From Halomonas sp. 7T (lineage in GTDB: Bacteria > Pseudomonadota > Gammaproteobacteria > Pseudomonadales > Halomonadaceae): 64,000 nucleotides of DNA. Made by a program: the position numbers and the translations under genes. Of the stretch, positions 1 through 10,153 are shown piece by piece. The notes below the pieces were generated by a model, which had not been told where the DNA came from, ran no database searches, and worked only from the letters and a program-made list of their open reading frames with translations. How positions within the stretch are numbered: position 1 is the first letter of the stretch; the number at the start of each line of letters is the position of its first letter. Where the stretch lies: assembly GCF_025643255.1 (NCBI RefSeq), contig NZ_CP087112.1, positions 2,232,001 to 2,296,000 of the forward strand. The letters are read 5' to 3'.

Positions 1-91
1 TACTCGTTTGGCGTTGACGTATGGTGGCTGCATAAGCAACGAGTGGAGGCTGTCACAACGACAAACCACCTTCACCAACGTGGCAAGCCCA
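1..91. other. left edge, no assignable gene
   Basis: No recognisable gene lies left of bluB. Plus-strand frame 1 stays open from the window edge to a TAA at 118-120, so the C-terminal end of a convergent gene overlapping the bluB stop is possible. The translation shows no family motif and frame 2 is also open, so this cannot be decided from the window. Confidence 0.3.
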
Positions 92-796
92 CTACTTCCG
101 ACCACGTAACGCCGCCTTAAGCGCTCCATTGTCTAGCGGCTGCCCCCAGGTATCGCTATGCACTAGCTCATTTAACGGCAGCCGGGAGCGCCAGCCGCTG
201 GCCTCCAGTTCCGGCTGATCTAAAAACTCACTCACATACCCCAGGCAAAGGTACGCTAAAGGATAAACATGTTCAGGCAGGCTCAACGCCACACTCAACT
301 GCTGCTGATCGAGAATACTCACCCAACCGACGCCAATGCCCTCTGCTCTTGCCGCCAGCCAGAGGTTTTGCACGGCTAAACACGTGCTGAAAAGATCAGT
401 ATCGACAATGCTATTACGCCCCAACACGTGAGGGCCACCTCGGCTTCGGTCGCAGGTAATGCAAAGGTTAAGCGGGCTTTCCAAAATACCTTGCAGCTTT
501 AGGCTACGGTAAAGCGCCTTGCGTTCGCCCTCATAATGCTCACTCGCCTTCTGGCTCTCCTGTTCAAACAGCGCTAAGACCAATGCTCTCACTTCAGGGC
601 TTTCGATAACAATAAAGTCCCAAGGCTGCATAAATCCAACTGAAGGAGCATGGTGGGCCGCCTGCAAAAGACGCGCCAGCACATCGCTAGGAATGGGGTC
701 AGGCAGGAACTGGGAACGTACGTCACGCCGCTCAAAAATCGCACGATAAAGACCATCGCGCTCAGCAGCGGAAAAAGAAGTATTAGAAGTAATCAT
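92..796 (-). CDS. bluB: 5,6-dimethylbenzimidazole synthase BluB (nitroreductase fold)
   Basis: BluB cannibalises reduced FMN with O2 to make 5,6-dimethylbenzimidazole, the lower ligand of vitamin B12; it is cytoplasmic. The 234-residue product has the BluB hallmarks: an N-terminal ERRDVRSQF segment, the HHAPSVGFMQPW stretch that binds flavin phosphate, RNSIVDTDLFSTCLAVQNLW in the middle, and GVGWVSI near the end. Length fits the family. The reading frame extends 23 codons upstream to 865, but that extension has no family similarity, so I take the ATG at 794-796 (MITSNTSF). It stands alone beside the ast operon; no cobalamin riboswitch is visible upstream. The precise substrate is inferred from family resemblance to BluB rather than generic nitroreductases. 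Confidence 0.85.
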   Translation of the reverse strand: MITSNTSFSAAERDGLYRAIFERRDVRSQFLPDPIPSDVLARLLQAAHHAPSVGFMQPWDFIVIESPEVRALVLALFEQESQKASEHYEGERKALYRSLKLQGILESPLNLCITCDRSRGGPHVLGRNSIVDTDLFSTCLAVQNLWLAARAEGIGVGWVSILDQQQLSVALSLPEHVYPLAYLCLGYVSEFLDQPELEASGWRSRLPLNELVHSDTWGQPLDNGALKAALRGRK

Positions 797-923
797 TCGT
801 TTAACAAGCCTTTGGCATCTCGATAAGCAAATGATACCGAACTCGCTAAGGGTGAAGGGCAACAATATCCTAACGTCACACGTGATTTTTATGCGCTAAC
901 CTTTAGCGCTATCTTTTCAATAC

Positions 924-958
924 AAAACGCCAAGGCTATTCAAATGCCTTGGCGTTTT
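924..958 (-). terminator. intrinsic terminator of the ast operon
   Basis: A perfect 13-bp stem (AAAACGCCAAGGC with its complement GCCTTGGCGTTTT) around a 9-base loop, ending in a T-run on both strands. It lies just after the astB stop, so it should end the minus-strand ast transcript before bluB. Confidence 0.85.
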
Positions 959-980
959 GATTTATTGCTTAGCTTAATTT

Positions 981-2339
981 TTACCCCAACTGGAATGGAT
1001 ACACCGAGCCAATTTGCAGTAGCTGCGTCAGCTCATCCAGCGCGGTGAGCACTTCCGTCGCAAGCTGTGGGTCGGCGAGATCTTCACTGGTAAGGCAGTC
1101 GCGGTAGTGGCGGCTCACCCAGGCGGTAAGATCATCATAGAGCGCGTCGTTGAGCAGTACGCGTCCGGTAAGTGCGTCGCGCTCCGCTTCCGACAGTACC
1201 ACTCGCAGGCGTAGGCAGGCGGGGCCGCCGCCGTTACGCATGCTCTGCTTCACATCTTTAACGATGACTTCACCGATGGGGTTATTGCCCGCCAGGATGA
1301 AGTTTTGAATCGTGTGCCACACGGCTTCGCGCTCTTGGCACTCGCTGGGCACCACCAGAGTCATGGTGCCATCTGGGTTGGAGAGCAGCTGAGAGTTGAA
1401 CAGATACGATGCCACGGCATCTTCCATGCTCACTGCTTCCACCGGCACCCGCACGGGAATCAGCGGCGTGCTCATTTTGGCGCGCAGTTCGTCCAGCGTG
1501 CGCTCTTCATCGAGAAACGCCATTTCGTGATAGAGCAGCACCGGGCCGTTGCCGACGGCAATTACATCGTTGTGGAACACCCCGGCATCGATGGCTTCCG
1601 GGTGCTGCTGGGCGAACACGGTTTGTGCCTCGCTCAGCCCGTGCTGGCGAGCCACCGCTTGGCTGGCTTCCAGGGTTTGGCGGGCGGGGTAGCGCTTGGG
1701 TTCGCGCTCGCCGCTCCGCCCATCACCAAACGCCTGGCGACCATACACAAACAAGTGAACGCCGGGCTCGCCATACTCGCCGCACAGGCGGGTGTGGTTA
1801 GCTGCCCCTTCATCAGAAAAGGCGGGCGTGGCAGGTAGCACCGGGTGATGGGCGAAGTGCTGCTCATCACGGAACATCGCCTGCAGCACGCGGCCGGTGG
1901 TTTTCGGCTCCAGGTATCGGTGGAAGCTGGATTGTAGATTGGCGGGGGTAAAGTGCACCCGGCCATCGGGCGCATCGACGCTAGGCGTAATGGTGCCTGC
2001 GTTAGCCGTCCACATACTGGAGGCCGAGCACACCGCCCGCAGCAGCTGCGGCGCTTGCTTCGCAGCTTGAGCGAGGATCTCGCTATTGCTGCCGCTAAAG
2101 CCTAAATCACGCAGCGCACCTAAGTCCGGGCGCTGCTGAGGAGGCAGCACGCCCTGGGTGTAACCTGCGTCCATCAGCGACTTCATTTTAGCCAGCCCCT
2201 GAAGCGCCCCCTCTTTGGGGTTAGAAACCAAACCGCCGTGGCTCATCGAGGCCACATTACCGTGGGCCAGCCCCGAGTAGTTATGGGTAAGCCCCACCAA
2301 GCCGTCGAAGTTAACTTCCCGGATGCTGTTCACGTTCAT
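981..2339 (-). CDS. astB: N-succinylarginine dihydrolase AstB
   Basis: AstB hydrolyses N2-succinylarginine to N2-succinylornithine, 2 NH3 and CO2, the second step of the arginine succinyltransferase pathway. The 452-residue length matches the family (about 445). It starts with the typical [21 protein letters not shown] segment split over residues 9-29 and ends with the [12 protein letters not shown] motif containing the catalytic cysteine; [10 protein letters not shown] in the middle carries the family histidine. The fold is the amidinotransferase-type pentein. The ATG overlaps the astD stop (ATGA), pointing to translational coupling. It is the last gene of the operon in this window; the next step enzymes AstC and AstD are upstream, while AstE is not encoded here. 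Confidence 0.96.
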   Translation of the reverse strand: MNVNSIREVNFDGLVGLTHNYSGLAHGNVASMSHGGLVSNPKEGALQGLAKMKSLMDAGYTQGVLPPQQRPDLGALRDLGFSGSNSEILAQAAKQAPQLLRAVCSASSMWTANAGTITPSVDAPDGRVHFTPANLQSSFHRYLEPKTTGRVLQAMFRDEQHFAHHPVLPATPAFSDEGAANHTRLCGEYGEPGVHLFVYGRQAFGDGRSGEREPKRYPARQTLEASQAVARQHGLSEAQTVFAQQHPEAIDAGVFHNDVIAVGNGPVLLYHEMAFLDEERTLDELRAKMSTPLIPVRVPVEAVSMEDAVASYLFNSQLLSNPDGTMTLVVPSECQEREAVWHTIQNFILAGNNPIGEVIVKDVKQSMRNGGGPACLRLRVVLSEAERDALTGRVLLNDALYDDLTAWVSRHYRDCLTSEDLADPQLATEVLTALDELTQLLQIGSVYPFQLG

Positions 2340-3823
2340 AGGTTGACTCCCGGCGGCAGGGTTTCCGGCATTTCCAGACTTTCAGCCTCCATGGAGGCGA
2401 CCGGGTAAGCGCAGTAATCCGCCGCGTAGTAGGCGCTGGGGCGGTGGTTGCCGCTGTCGCCGACGCCGCCGAAGGGTGCGTCACCAGACGCGCCGGTAGT
2501 CTGGCGGTTCCAATTCACAATGCCTGCGCGAATGCGCAGCAGGAAGTCGTCCCAATCCGCCTGCTCACCACCAATCAACCCAGCGGAAAGGCCGTAACGG
2601 GTGTCGTTGGCAAGGACCAGCGCCTCATCCCAGTCCGCGTAGCGATGGATTTTCAGCAGCGGGCCGAAGTGCTCCTCATCGGGCACATCCAGGCCTGTCA
2701 CATCGATCAGCGCAGGGCTGAGTAGGCTGGTGTTCTCCTTGAGGCGCTGCATACGGTTGATCACGGTGCCGCCCATGGTTTCCAGTTCATCTTGGGCTTT
2801 GAGCAAGCCATCGGCGGCAGCAATGCTCACTAGGCCACCGTAAAACGGCGCGGGATCTACCTCAAACTGCCCTGCTACATGCAGCTTGCTAATCGCATCG
2901 GAAAGCGCGTCGATAAGACGGTCGCCCGCTTCGCCGTTAGGCACCATTAGACGACGAGCACAGGTACAGCGCTGGCCGCCAGAGAGAAACGCCGACTGCA
3001 GAATCGTTAGCACCGCTGCGCGCTCATCGTCCACATCCTTCACCACCAGCGGGTTATTGCCGCCTAATTCCAGTGCGAGGATTTTATCCAGCTGCCCGGC
3101 AAACTGCTGCTGTAACAGCCCGCCTACTTTAGCGCTGCCGGTAAACAGTAGACCATCGATACCGGGGTGGGCGGAGAGCGCCTGCCCGACGGCCACGCCG
3201 CCTTGCACTAAGTTGATCACCCCAGCAGGTAAGCCCGCCTCTACCCAGCACTGCAGCGTTAAATCGGCGGTAAGCGGCGTTTGGTCGCTGGGTTTGAACA
3301 CCACGGTGTTACCCGCCAGCAGCGCTGGCACCATATGACCGTTGGGCAGGTGGCCGGGGAAGTTGTAAGGGCCGAACACCGCCATCACGCCATGGGGACG
3401 GTGTCGCAGTACCGCTTTAGCGCTGCCGACCTCTTTTTCACGCTCCCCGGTGCGCTCGTGGTACGCCTTGATGGAGAGCGCCACCTTACCCACCATCGCG
3501 CCGGCTTCGGTGCGTGCTTCCCAGAGCGGCTTGCCGGTTTCCGAGGCAATGGCGATGGCTAAGTCGTCCTGACGCGCCTTGAGCACTTCCACAAAACGTT
3601 CTACCAGCGCTTGGCGCTCAGCAAAGGAGGTACGCGCCCAGCCAGGAAATGCCGTGCGCGCTGCGTCAACCGCCGCGCCTACTTGGTGGCTAGAGGCCGC
3701 TGCGCCTTGCCATAGCAGCGCACCCGCCACGGGATCGTGCTTGGTCAAGGCGTCGGCATCGCCGACTACCCAGGCACCGTTGATCAGTTGCTGCTGCTGG
3801 GCGTGCATGTTCTGGGTGTGCAT
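2336..3823 (-). CDS. astD: N-succinylglutamate 5-semialdehyde dehydrogenase AstD
   Basis: NAD+-dependent oxidation of succinylglutamate semialdehyde to succinylglutamate, step four of arginine succinyltransferase catabolism. The product is an aldehyde dehydrogenase of about 495 residues with the cofactor-binding [15 protein letters not shown] region, [11 protein letters not shown] (general-base Glu) and [10 protein letters not shown] carrying the nucleophilic cysteine. The frame is open to a GTG at 3838, but the ATG at 3821-3823 (MHTQNMHAQ) sits behind a clear AAGGAG, so I choose it. The stop overlaps astB by four bases; aruG ends 59 bases upstream. AstD-type rather than generic ALDH is supported by the operon context. 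Confidence 0.95.
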   Translation of the reverse strand: MHTQNMHAQQQQLINGAWVVGDADALTKHDPVAGALLWQGAAASSHQVGAAVDAARTAFPGWARTSFAERQALVERFVEVLKARQDDLAIAIASETGKPLWEARTEAGAMVGKVALSIKAYHERTGEREKEVGSAKAVLRHRPHGVMAVFGPYNFPGHLPNGHMVPALLAGNTVVFKPSDQTPLTADLTLQCWVEAGLPAGVINLVQGGVAVGQALSAHPGIDGLLFTGSAKVGGLLQQQFAGQLDKILALELGGNNPLVVKDVDDERAAVLTILQSAFLSGGQRCTCARRLMVPNGEAGDRLIDALSDAISKLHVAGQFEVDPAPFYGGLVSIAAADGLLKAQDELETMGGTVINRMQRLKENTSLLSPALIDVTGLDVPDEEHFGPLLKIHRYADWDEALVLANDTRYGLSAGLIGGEQADWDDFLLRIRAGIVNWNRQTTGASGDAPFGGVGDSGNHRPSAYYAADYCAYPVASMEAESLEMPETLPPGVNL

Positions 3824-3882
3824 CGTGCTCTCCTTCACTGAGCCTGCGTGTCTGTCGAGTCATTTTGTGAGCGAGCCGGGCG

Positions 3883-4914
3883 TTAGGTTTCCAGCAGGCG
3901 AACGGTATCGCCACTGGATACCCCTAGCCGTTCAGCTTCTTCGGGGGTGAGCACTATCGTGCTGGCGTCTGCGGGCGCCCGGCCTATCCAGCTAGCGGTA
4001 AAGCTGAGCATCTGGGTAGATGCCGCCAGCCAGCGGCTAACGCTCTCTTGCGGCGCGTTGGGCGAGATTTCCACCTGATACAGCGCGGAGTTACGAATTC
4101 CCCGCACGTCATCGATATAGGCTTCCACAGTAGGACCACCATCGAAGATGTCGATGTATCCTTCCCAGCGTAGACCCTCTTTTTTGAGCATCTCCAACGC
4201 CGGGCGGGTGTGCCGGTGCACCTGGCCAATACACGCCCGCGCCTCTTCCGACATAAACGTGGTGTAGATGGGAAACTTAGGCATCAGCTCGCCGATAAAG
4301 CTTTTCTGGCCCAGCCCGGTTAAGCGGTCGGCTTCGTTGAAATCCATGGGGAAGAAGTGTTTCCCCAGGCTCTCCCAGAAGGGGCTGACGTTGTTTTCAT
4401 CGAACACGCCGCGCATCTCGGCCAGCACTTTCAGCGGAAAGCGGTCGCGGAACTGAGCAATAAACAGCCAGCGCGCCTTCGAGAGCAGCGCCCCGTTGCG
4501 CAGGTGTTTGTTGGCCTCGCCGCGATACTCCGGGCGTAGAAACAGCGAGCACACTTCGGCGTCGCCGGTATGGTCAGAGCTTAAAAACAACGTGTCGATA
4601 GTGCGATGCAGATCAAGCTGTACCGAGGAGTGCGCCAGCGTACCGAGCCGGTAGTTATAGAACGGCACTTCGCGCCCCACCTGGCCCTCAATGGCGCAGC
4701 AGCCCGCTAGTTCGCCGCTCTTTTCATCCTCTAGTACAAAGAAGTAAAGCCGGTCATCAACGGGCGTGCGCTCTTCAAAGGCGCGGGCGGCCGCCTCTAT
4801 TTTACCGGCCAGGAACTCACGGTTATCCGGCAGCGAGGTAAACCCCACACCTGCCTGCTGCGCAAGCGCCTGGAGCCCATCCAGATCATCACGGGCAATG
4901 GGTCGAATGCGCAT
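3883..4914 (-). CDS. aruG: arginine/ornithine succinyltransferase, beta-type subunit (AruG)
   Basis: Transfers succinyl from succinyl-CoA to the alpha-amino group of arginine (or ornithine), the entry step of the pathway. The 343-residue protein starts MRIRPIARDDLDGLQALAQQ and contains the AstA-family landmarks SLFLRPEYRGEANKHLRNG, FWESLGKHFFPMDF, SFIGELMPKFPIYTTF and DIFDGGPTVEA. Its ATG shares a base with the stop of the paralogous gene upstream (TAATG). Pseudomonas has two such subunits, AruF and AruG, whereas Enterobacteria have a single AstA; the paired arrangement here is of the Pseudomonas kind. Assignment of beta versus alpha follows gene order and is less certain than the family. Confidence 0.93.
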   Translation of the reverse strand: MRIRPIARDDLDGLQALAQQAGVGFTSLPDNREFLAGKIEAAARAFEERTPVDDRLYFFVLEDEKSGELAGCCAIEGQVGREVPFYNYRLGTLAHSSVQLDLHRTIDTLFLSSDHTGDAEVCSLFLRPEYRGEANKHLRNGALLSKARWLFIAQFRDRFPLKVLAEMRGVFDENNVSPFWESLGKHFFPMDFNEADRLTGLGQKSFIGELMPKFPIYTTFMSEEARACIGQVHRHTRPALEMLKKEGLRWEGYIDIFDGGPTVEAYIDDVRGIRNSALYQVEISPNAPQESVSRWLAASTQMLSFTASWIGRAPADASTIVLTPEEAERLGVSSGDTVRLLET

Positions 4915-5978
4915 TACATCTCTCCTTCATCGAGCGCATCGTCCGCGCTTGGCAGGGTTAACGGCGCGGCCAGCACTGCGCGGCCCTCTTCCACCCCCAA
5001 ACGCGCTGCATGCTGCGGAGTGAGCATTAGCTGCCCCGTGGGCGAGAGCGCATAGCGCGCCACAATACAGCGGAAATCGCCCAGCGTCTGATTGGCAATC
5101 ATCGCCGGCTCAGCATCTGGAAGCGCGTGCTCAGGGCGCACACGCACCGGGTGCCAAGCGGCATTACGAAACGTTTCCAGGCGCTCACGCTCGGCTTTGA
5201 CAATCGGACCTGCGTCAAAGATATCCACGTGCCGGGAGCGCACGAAACCTTCTGCCAGCATTTCAGCCAGCGCCTCTTCATGGGCCGGGTGTTCACGGCC
5301 AATGGCGGCGCGGGCCTGGGGTGTTAACAGCGGCAAGTAGAGCGGGAACTGGGGCATCACTTCGGCAATAAAGCTTTTTGAGCGCACCCCCGCAATGTGA
5401 TTCATCTCTTGGAAGTTGCGGGCAAAAAAGTGGCGCCCGACGCTTTCCCAAAAAGGGGATTCATTATGGCTATCTAAATAGCCGGGGAAGGCGACCGCCA
5501 AAATCCGCGAGAAGCGCTCCGGGTATTGGGCAATGAACATCAGCCGCGCCCGGCGCAGCAGGCTCTCCGCGCTGGTGCCTTTGTAGCGCGGGTTGAGCGA
5601 CAGCGCGCAGAGCAGCGTAGCATCCGACGCTTCGTGAGAGAGCGCCAGTGTTTGCACCTCACGGCGAACGTTGAGCTGCTGGGAGGCGTGGATTAGCGTC
5701 TCTTGACGATAGGTGTAGTAGGCTTCGGCAGCCCCCGCCTGGGCGCGAATCGTGGCCGTTCCCAGCACCTCGTTGCGGCTATCATCTGCCAGCACGAACA
5801 TATAGTGCTCGTTGCCAGGGAACTCGATATCGCTTGAGAACGCTTCCTGGGAGCGCACAATGCGCTCCTCAAGGCGGTCTCGGTTGGCGGGCAGGTTGGT
5901 AAGCCGTGGCACCGCATGCTCTGCCAGTTGCTCTAAGGCGGGAAGGTCAGCCAGCGTGACCGGACGGATTACCAACAT
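4914..5978 (-). CDS. aruF: arginine/ornithine succinyltransferase, alpha-type subunit (AruF)
   Basis: Paralogue of the following gene and presumed partner in a heteromeric arginine N-succinyltransferase. The same AstA-family blocks are present: ALSLNPRYKGTSAESLLRRA, FWESVGRHFFARNF, SFIAEVMPQFPLYLPLL and DIFDAGPIVKA. The frame opens with an ATG at 6017 that overlaps the astC stop (ATGA), but an ATG at 5976-5978 (MLVIRPVTLADL) follows a GAGGGGG and gives an N-terminus like that of the paralogue (MRIRP), so I prefer it; 6017 remains possible and would add 13 residues. The gene is embedded in the ast operon directly behind astC. Confidence 0.92.
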   Translation of the reverse strand: MLVIRPVTLADLPALEQLAEHAVPRLTNLPANRDRLEERIVRSQEAFSSDIEFPGNEHYMFVLADDSRNEVLGTATIRAQAGAAEAYYTYRQETLIHASQQLNVRREVQTLALSHEASDATLLCALSLNPRYKGTSAESLLRRARLMFIAQYPERFSRILAVAFPGYLDSHNESPFWESVGRHFFARNFQEMNHIAGVRSKSFIAEVMPQFPLYLPLLTPQARAAIGREHPAHEEALAEMLAEGFVRSRHVDIFDAGPIVKAERERLETFRNAAWHPVRVRPEHALPDAEPAMIANQTLGDFRCIVARYALSPTGQLMLTPQHAARLGVEEGRAVLAAPLTLPSADDALDEGEM

Positions 5979-6013
5979 GTTTAACGCCCCCTCTTTTTTA
6001 ACTTGCGGCTTGC

Positions 6014-7228
6014 TCATGCGCTAGCAACAAGTCGCTCGATGGCACGTTCAAGACGCGCCATGCCTTCGGCAATATCTTCCTCAGGAATCACCAGCGAGGG
6101 CGCCATACGAAGCACGTTAGGCCCTGCAATCAGCGCCATCACCCCCTCTTCAATGGCCAGCGGCAGAATATCTTTGGCGCGGCCTTCAAAGGCATCCGAC
6201 ATCTGCGCCCCCATCAGCATGCCCATGCCGCGAATCTCTTTAAACACGCCGTACTTGCGGTTGATAGTCTCTAGATGTTCGCGGAACAGGTCGTGGCGAT
6301 GTTTGACACCCTGCAGCACCTCGGGCGTATCAATAAACTCAACCGCTGCCAGCGCCACTGCAGACGCCAGCGCATTGCCGCCGTAGGTGGAGCCGTGGGT
6401 ACCAATCGCCAGCGATTTGGCGATGGCATCGGTGGTCAGCGTGGCGCCAATGGGGAAGCCACCGCCCAGCGATTTAGCGCTGGTAAGGATATCCGGCGTG
6501 ATGCCGAAGTTTTTATAGGCGTACAGCTCGCCGCTGCGGCCAACGCCGGTTTGCACTTCATCAAAAATCAGCAGCGCATTGTGCTCGTCACACAGATCGC
6601 GCAGGCCCTGCAAGAACTCCTGGGTGGCAGGCACGATACCGCCTTCACCCTGCATCGGCTCCACCATAATGGCGCAGGTATCGTCGCCTACAAGCTTACG
6701 CACGCTCTCCAGGTCGTTGAAGTTGGCATGCAGAATGCCGCCCGGCACCGGGCCAAAGCCTTGAGAGTACTTGGGCTGGCCACCCACGCTGACGGTGAAG
6801 AAGGTGCGGCCATGGAACGACTGGTAGAACGAGATGATTTTATCTTTATGCTCACCGTGGTGGTCTACCGCCCAACGACGGGCCAGCTTCAGTGCAGCTT
6901 CGTTGGCTTCGCCACCGGAGGAGCACAGGAACACTTTATCGGCGAACGTGCGCTCGGTGAGGGTTTTGGCCAGTTTTAGCGCTGGTTCGTTGGTAAACAC
7001 GTTGGAGAGATGCCAAAGCTTTTCGCCCTGCTCTTTTAACGCATTCACCAGCACCGGATGGCAGTGACCCAAGGAGTTCACCGCGATGCCACCGGCAAAG
7101 TCGATGTACTCACGGCCCTCTTGGTCCCACAAGCGGCTGCCTTCACCACGCACAGGAATAATCTGCTGCGGCGCGTAGTTAGGCGTCATGTAGTGGTCGA
7201 AATCTTGACGGCTCGGGGTGTGGCTCAT
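6014..7228 (-). CDS. astC: succinylornithine/acetylornithine transaminase AstC (AruC)
   Basis: PLP-dependent class III aminotransferase that converts N-succinylornithine plus 2-oxoglutarate to succinylglutamate semialdehyde and glutamate; family members also act on N-acetylornithine. The 404-residue protein has [48 protein letters not shown] and [14 protein letters not shown], whose lysine forms the Schiff base. It is the first gene of the ast unit; 100 bases separate it from the regulator gene upstream, so an operon promoter probably lies in 7229-7328. Because arginine biosynthesis uses the same chemistry, a dual ArgD role is possible, but the operon argues for catabolism. Confidence 0.95.
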   Translation of the reverse strand: MSHTPSRQDFDHYMTPNYAPQQIIPVRGEGSRLWDQEGREYIDFAGGIAVNSLGHCHPVLVNALKEQGEKLWHLSNVFTNEPALKLAKTLTERTFADKVFLCSSGGEANEAALKLARRWAVDHHGEHKDKIISFYQSFHGRTFFTVSVGGQPKYSQGFGPVPGGILHANFNDLESVRKLVGDDTCAIMVEPMQGEGGIVPATQEFLQGLRDLCDEHNALLIFDEVQTGVGRSGELYAYKNFGITPDILTSAKSLGGGFPIGATLTTDAIAKSLAIGTHGSTYGGNALASAVALAAVEFIDTPEVLQGVKHRHDLFREHLETINRKYGVFKEIRGMGMLMGAQMSDAFEGRAKDILPLAIEEGVMALIAGPNVLRMAPSLVIPEEDIAEGMARLERAIERLVASA

Positions 7229-7328
7229 GGGACAGTACCTCCAGTGGAGTAAGCGATAGAATCAGTATACGGGGGGCGATGGACGCCCTGCTTTCAGTAT
7301 TGGGACGGTAAATTATGAAAAGCTGCGC

Positions 7329-8303
7329 TTAACCCAGCCGCTCTTCTCGCGGCGTAATGCCAAAGTGGTTGCGGTAAGCGGTGGAAAAGTGCGCGCCAGA
7401 GGAGAACCCGGTCATCAGAGCAATATCCCCCACCGGACGATCGCTCTCTCTCAGCTGTTTACGGGCATCCTGCAGGCGTAAATCCAGGTAGTAGCGGCTG
7501 GGGACCGCCTGAAGGTATTTCTTGAACAAGCGCTCTAGCTGACGGCGGGAAATGCCTAGATGTTCGGCGAGTTCCAGCGTCGAGAGCGGTTCTTCGATAT
7601 TGCTTTCCATTAGCGTGACCGCATCCACCAAACTTTGGGGCGCGTGGCCCAGGCGGTTGCGCAGCGGGACGTGCTGACGCTCGTCGGCTAGGCGAATACG
7701 ATCGCAGACAAACTGCTCGGAGACCTGTTCGGCCAAGCGCGGGCCGTGATGTTTGCCAATCAGCGTGAGCATCATGTCCATCGCGGCGGTGCCGCCCGCA
7801 CAGGTTAAGCGGTCACGATCAATTTCGAACAGCTGCTGAGAAAGCGTGACTTGGGGGTAGGCTTGGACAAAGGCGTCAAAACGTTGCCAAGGCAAGGTGG
7901 CGCGGTAGCCTTCCAGTAAGCCACAGCGAGCGAGCACCTCGGTGCCCCCAGCCAAACCGCCAAACGCCACACCTCGCCCCTGATGGCTGCGCAGCCACTC
8001 ATTGAGCTTCGCGGGCAGTGCGTACGGCAGCGGCGTGGGCGCGCATACCAGCAGTAGATCCAGCGGGCCAAGAGGCGCTCCCAATGCGTGCTGCGCGATG
8101 AGTGAAAGCTGCGCACCGCTGCGCACCGGCTCGTCATCTAGGCTGAGAGTCACCGTTTGGTACAGCATTTGGCCACTAAGCTGGTTGGCCATTTGCAGCG
8201 GCTCCATGGCGCTAGCGTGCGCCAATAGCGAAAACCCTGGCAGCAGCACAAAGGCCACCCGCCTGCGGTGGCTTGGGGGTGGCGTTAACGTACTGGAATG
8301 CAT
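7329..8303 (-). CDS. GlxA/ArgR-type AraC-family transcriptional regulator
   Basis: Probable activator of the ast operon. Residues about 15-190 form a DJ-1/PfpI-like domain as in GlxA regulators (AFVLLPGFSLLAHASAMEPL at the start), and residues about 225-320 an AraC-type double helix-turn-helix with STLELAEHLGISRRQLERLF and VGDIALMTGFSSGAHFS, followed by YRNHFGITPREER. Pseudomonas aeruginosa uses an AraC-family regulator, also called ArgR, to induce aru genes with arginine; architecture and position suggest a functional equivalent here. That role is an inference. Transcribed in the same direction as astC and 100 bases upstream of it. Confidence 0.85.
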   Translation of the reverse strand: MHSSTLTPPPSHRRRVAFVLLPGFSLLAHASAMEPLQMANQLSGQMLYQTVTLSLDDEPVRSGAQLSLIAQHALGAPLGPLDLLLVCAPTPLPYALPAKLNEWLRSHQGRGVAFGGLAGGTEVLARCGLLEGYRATLPWQRFDAFVQAYPQVTLSQQLFEIDRDRLTCAGGTAAMDMMLTLIGKHHGPRLAEQVSEQFVCDRIRLADERQHVPLRNRLGHAPQSLVDAVTLMESNIEEPLSTLELAEHLGISRRQLERLFKKYLQAVPSRYYLDLRLQDARKQLRESDRPVGDIALMTGFSSGAHFSTAYRNHFGITPREERLG

Positions 8304-8447
8304 GTGAATTCGCTGTGCGGCCTATTGCGCTGCATGAAAACCGTCCGCTGGCTAACTGGGTCGACTGTAATGGTTACATCTTACCCAATTGTGCTCTTTA
8401 AGGCAGCGCTACGGTGTTTTAAACAAAAACAGAGCGCATAAATGCAA

Positions 8448-8472
8448 ATTGCCGGGCAAAAAGCCCGGCAAT
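8448..8472 (-). terminator. hairpin after the 71-residue membrane protein gene
   Basis: A perfect 10-bp inverted repeat (ATTGCCGGGC / GCCCGGCAAT) with a five-base loop, 31 bases beyond the stop of the minus-strand gene at 8504. The following T-run is weak, so termination is likely but not certain. Confidence 0.55.
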
Positions 8473-8503
8473 CGATTTCTTACAGGAAAAGAGAGACCGT
8501 TCG

Positions 8504-8719
8504 TTAGCCTCCTCCATTCCCTGCACCAAGAATGAGAAACCCAGCAACCACTACCCCAAGCACGATAATAATTAAGGGTAAGAGCTTATGAAGGCCTTTA
8601 GGCGGTTTTTTGGCCTCCGGCTGGCGCTGAGGTTCAGCACTCTCAAAATCCTCAGGTATACGCTGATTTATGACGTGCTCTTTCTCCTCTTCTTGAGTCT
8701 TGCTTTCCCTAGTATCCAT
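8504..8719 (-). CDS. small single-pass membrane protein, unknown function
   Basis: A 71-residue protein not recognised as a named family. The N-terminal half is highly charged (KTQEEEKEHV, QRQPEAKKPPKGLHK) and the C-terminal half is one hydrophobic helix, LLPLIIIVLGVVVAGFLILG, ending in GAGNGGG. It therefore looks like a tail-anchored or C-terminally anchored inner-membrane protein with a cytoplasmic head. The ATG is preceded by a good ribosome site (CAGGAGG). It is flanked by the AraC-type regulator and fabV, both on the same strand, with its own hairpin terminator. Presence of a proper ribosome site and charge pattern argue that it is real. Confidence 0.65.
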   Translation of the reverse strand: MDTRESKTQEEEKEHVINQRIPEDFESAEPQRQPEAKKPPKGLHKLLPLIIIVLGVVVAGFLILGAGNGGG

Positions 8720-8789
8720 AAACGCCTCCTGTTACTACGGCAGAAAAGATGAGTACGAGTTCTTGTTGCTAGCGCTACTGCCTCACCAC

Positions 8790-9995
8790 TTATAAGTTAA
8801 TGACATCGAACTCAACGTCTGGGTTCACATCCACATCATAGTCCACATCATTACGCTCAAAGCCAAATAGCTTTAAAAACTCATGCTTGTAACCAGCATA
8901 GTCGGTAATTTCGAATAGGTTCTCCGTTGTGACTGCTGGCCACAGATCTTGGCAAGCTTTTTGAACATCGTCACGCAGCTCCCAGTCGTCTAGGCGTAGG
9001 CGTCCTTGGTCGTCAGTCGCCATTTCGCCAGGCTGACCTGAATAAAGGCGCTCGCCGAACAGGCGGTTTAGCTGATCGATAGTGCCTTCATGCAGCCCCT
9101 GCTCCTTCATGATGCGGTAGACCATGGCGATGTAGAGCGGCATCACGGGGATCGCGGCGCTGGCCTGGGTTACCACGGATTTCAGCACCGCTACGTTGGC
9201 TCCCCCACCGCTCTCTTTCAGCTTGGCATCGATGGCCGACGCTGCGCGGTCCAAGTCCTCTTTGGCTTTACCCAGGGCACCGTGCCAGTAGATCGGCCAA
9301 GTGATTTCGGTGCCGATATAGCTAAACGCCACGCTGCGGGCGCCTTTAGCCAGCACGCCCGCGTCATCCAGCGCGCTCATCCACAGTTCCCAATCTTCGC
9401 CGCCCATTACGGTAATGGTGTCGTCGATCTCTTGCTGAGTGGCGGGTTCCACTTCGGCTTCGATGATGGCGTCTTTGTTGGTATCAATCGCCGTGGCGCG
9501 GTAGGTCTCACCGATTGGCTTTAGGCTGGAGCGTTTGACTTCGCCGGTATCCGGCAGCTTGCGCACGGGGGATGCCAGGGAGTATATGACCAGGTCAACT
9601 TCACCCATGTCCTGCTTAATCAGCTCGATGGCCTTTTCCCGCGCTTCATGAGAAAACGCATCGCCATTGATGGATTTACTGTACAAGCCTTCCTGTTTGG
9701 CGAATTTGTCGAAGGCAGCGCTGTTATACCAACCTGCCGTGCCGGTTTTTTTCTCACTGCTGGGCTTTTCAAAGAAGACACCCAAGGTGTCGGCACCGTA
9801 ACCAAAGGCGGCAGTGATACGAGCCGCTAAGCCGTAGCCGCTAGACGCACCAATCACTAAAACCTTTTTGGGGCCCTGACTTTTATCCAGCCCACGGGCA
9901 CGCGTTGCTTCGATCTGTTCTAGAACGTTCTTCTCGCAGCCTACAGGGTGGGTCGTGGTGCAAATAAAGCCGCGCACTTTGGGTTTAATAATCAC
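8790..9995 (-). CDS. fabV: NADH-dependent trans-2-enoyl-ACP/CoA reductase FabV
   Basis: Catalyses the last reduction of each fatty acid elongation cycle in the cytoplasm; FabV enzymes are naturally insensitive to triclosan. The 401-residue protein starts [20 protein letters not shown], has the dinucleotide-binding [17 protein letters not shown], and the FabV-specific catalytic pattern Tyr-X8-Lys in the segment [10 protein letters not shown]. The C-terminal [20 protein letters not shown] is also typical. It is larger than FabI (about 260 residues). Monocistronic: neighbours are a small membrane protein gene and a divergent hypothetical gene. No FabI is visible in the window, so FabV may be the main enoyl reductase. 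Confidence 0.96.
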   Translation of the reverse strand: MIIKPKVRGFICTTTHPVGCEKNVLEQIEATRARGLDKSQGPKKVLVIGASSGYGLAARITAAFGYGADTLGVFFEKPSSEKKTGTAGWYNSAAFDKFAKQEGLYSKSINGDAFSHEAREKAIELIKQDMGEVDLVIYSLASPVRKLPDTGEVKRSSLKPIGETYRATAIDTNKDAIIEAEVEPATQQEIDDTITVMGGEDWELWMSALDDAGVLAKGARSVAFSYIGTEITWPIYWHGALGKAKEDLDRAASAIDAKLKESGGGANVAVLKSVVTQASAAIPVMPLYIAMVYRIMKEQGLHEGTIDQLNRLFGERLYSGQPGEMATDDQGRLRLDDWELRDDVQKACQDLWPAVTTENLFEITDYAGYKHEFLKLFGFERNDVDYDVDVNPDVEFDVINL

Positions 9996-10153
9996 GTTGA
10001 ACCTCTTTATCGATTTGATTTCATTATCAACATGGCAATGCCATCAGCTAATGAGGCTATTCTAGCCATCTACGGGCGCCCTGTCCGCACTTGAGCTTCG
10101 CTGTCGATCGCGGCAGGATAGCGGCCTATTCATCCATTGCCGACGAGTTATCC

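Noticed and set aside
1305..1838. 177-codon plus-strand frame inside astB
   Set aside because: Antisense shadow of astB with arginine- and histidine-rich, non-family sequence.
6275..6979. 234-codon plus-strand frame inside astC
   Set aside because: It is antisense to a strongly conserved gene, lacks a ribosome site and shows no family pattern; it is the typical shadow of a GC-rich gene.
9090..9524. 144-codon plus-strand frame inside fabV
   Set aside because: Antisense shadow with no ribosome site and no motif.
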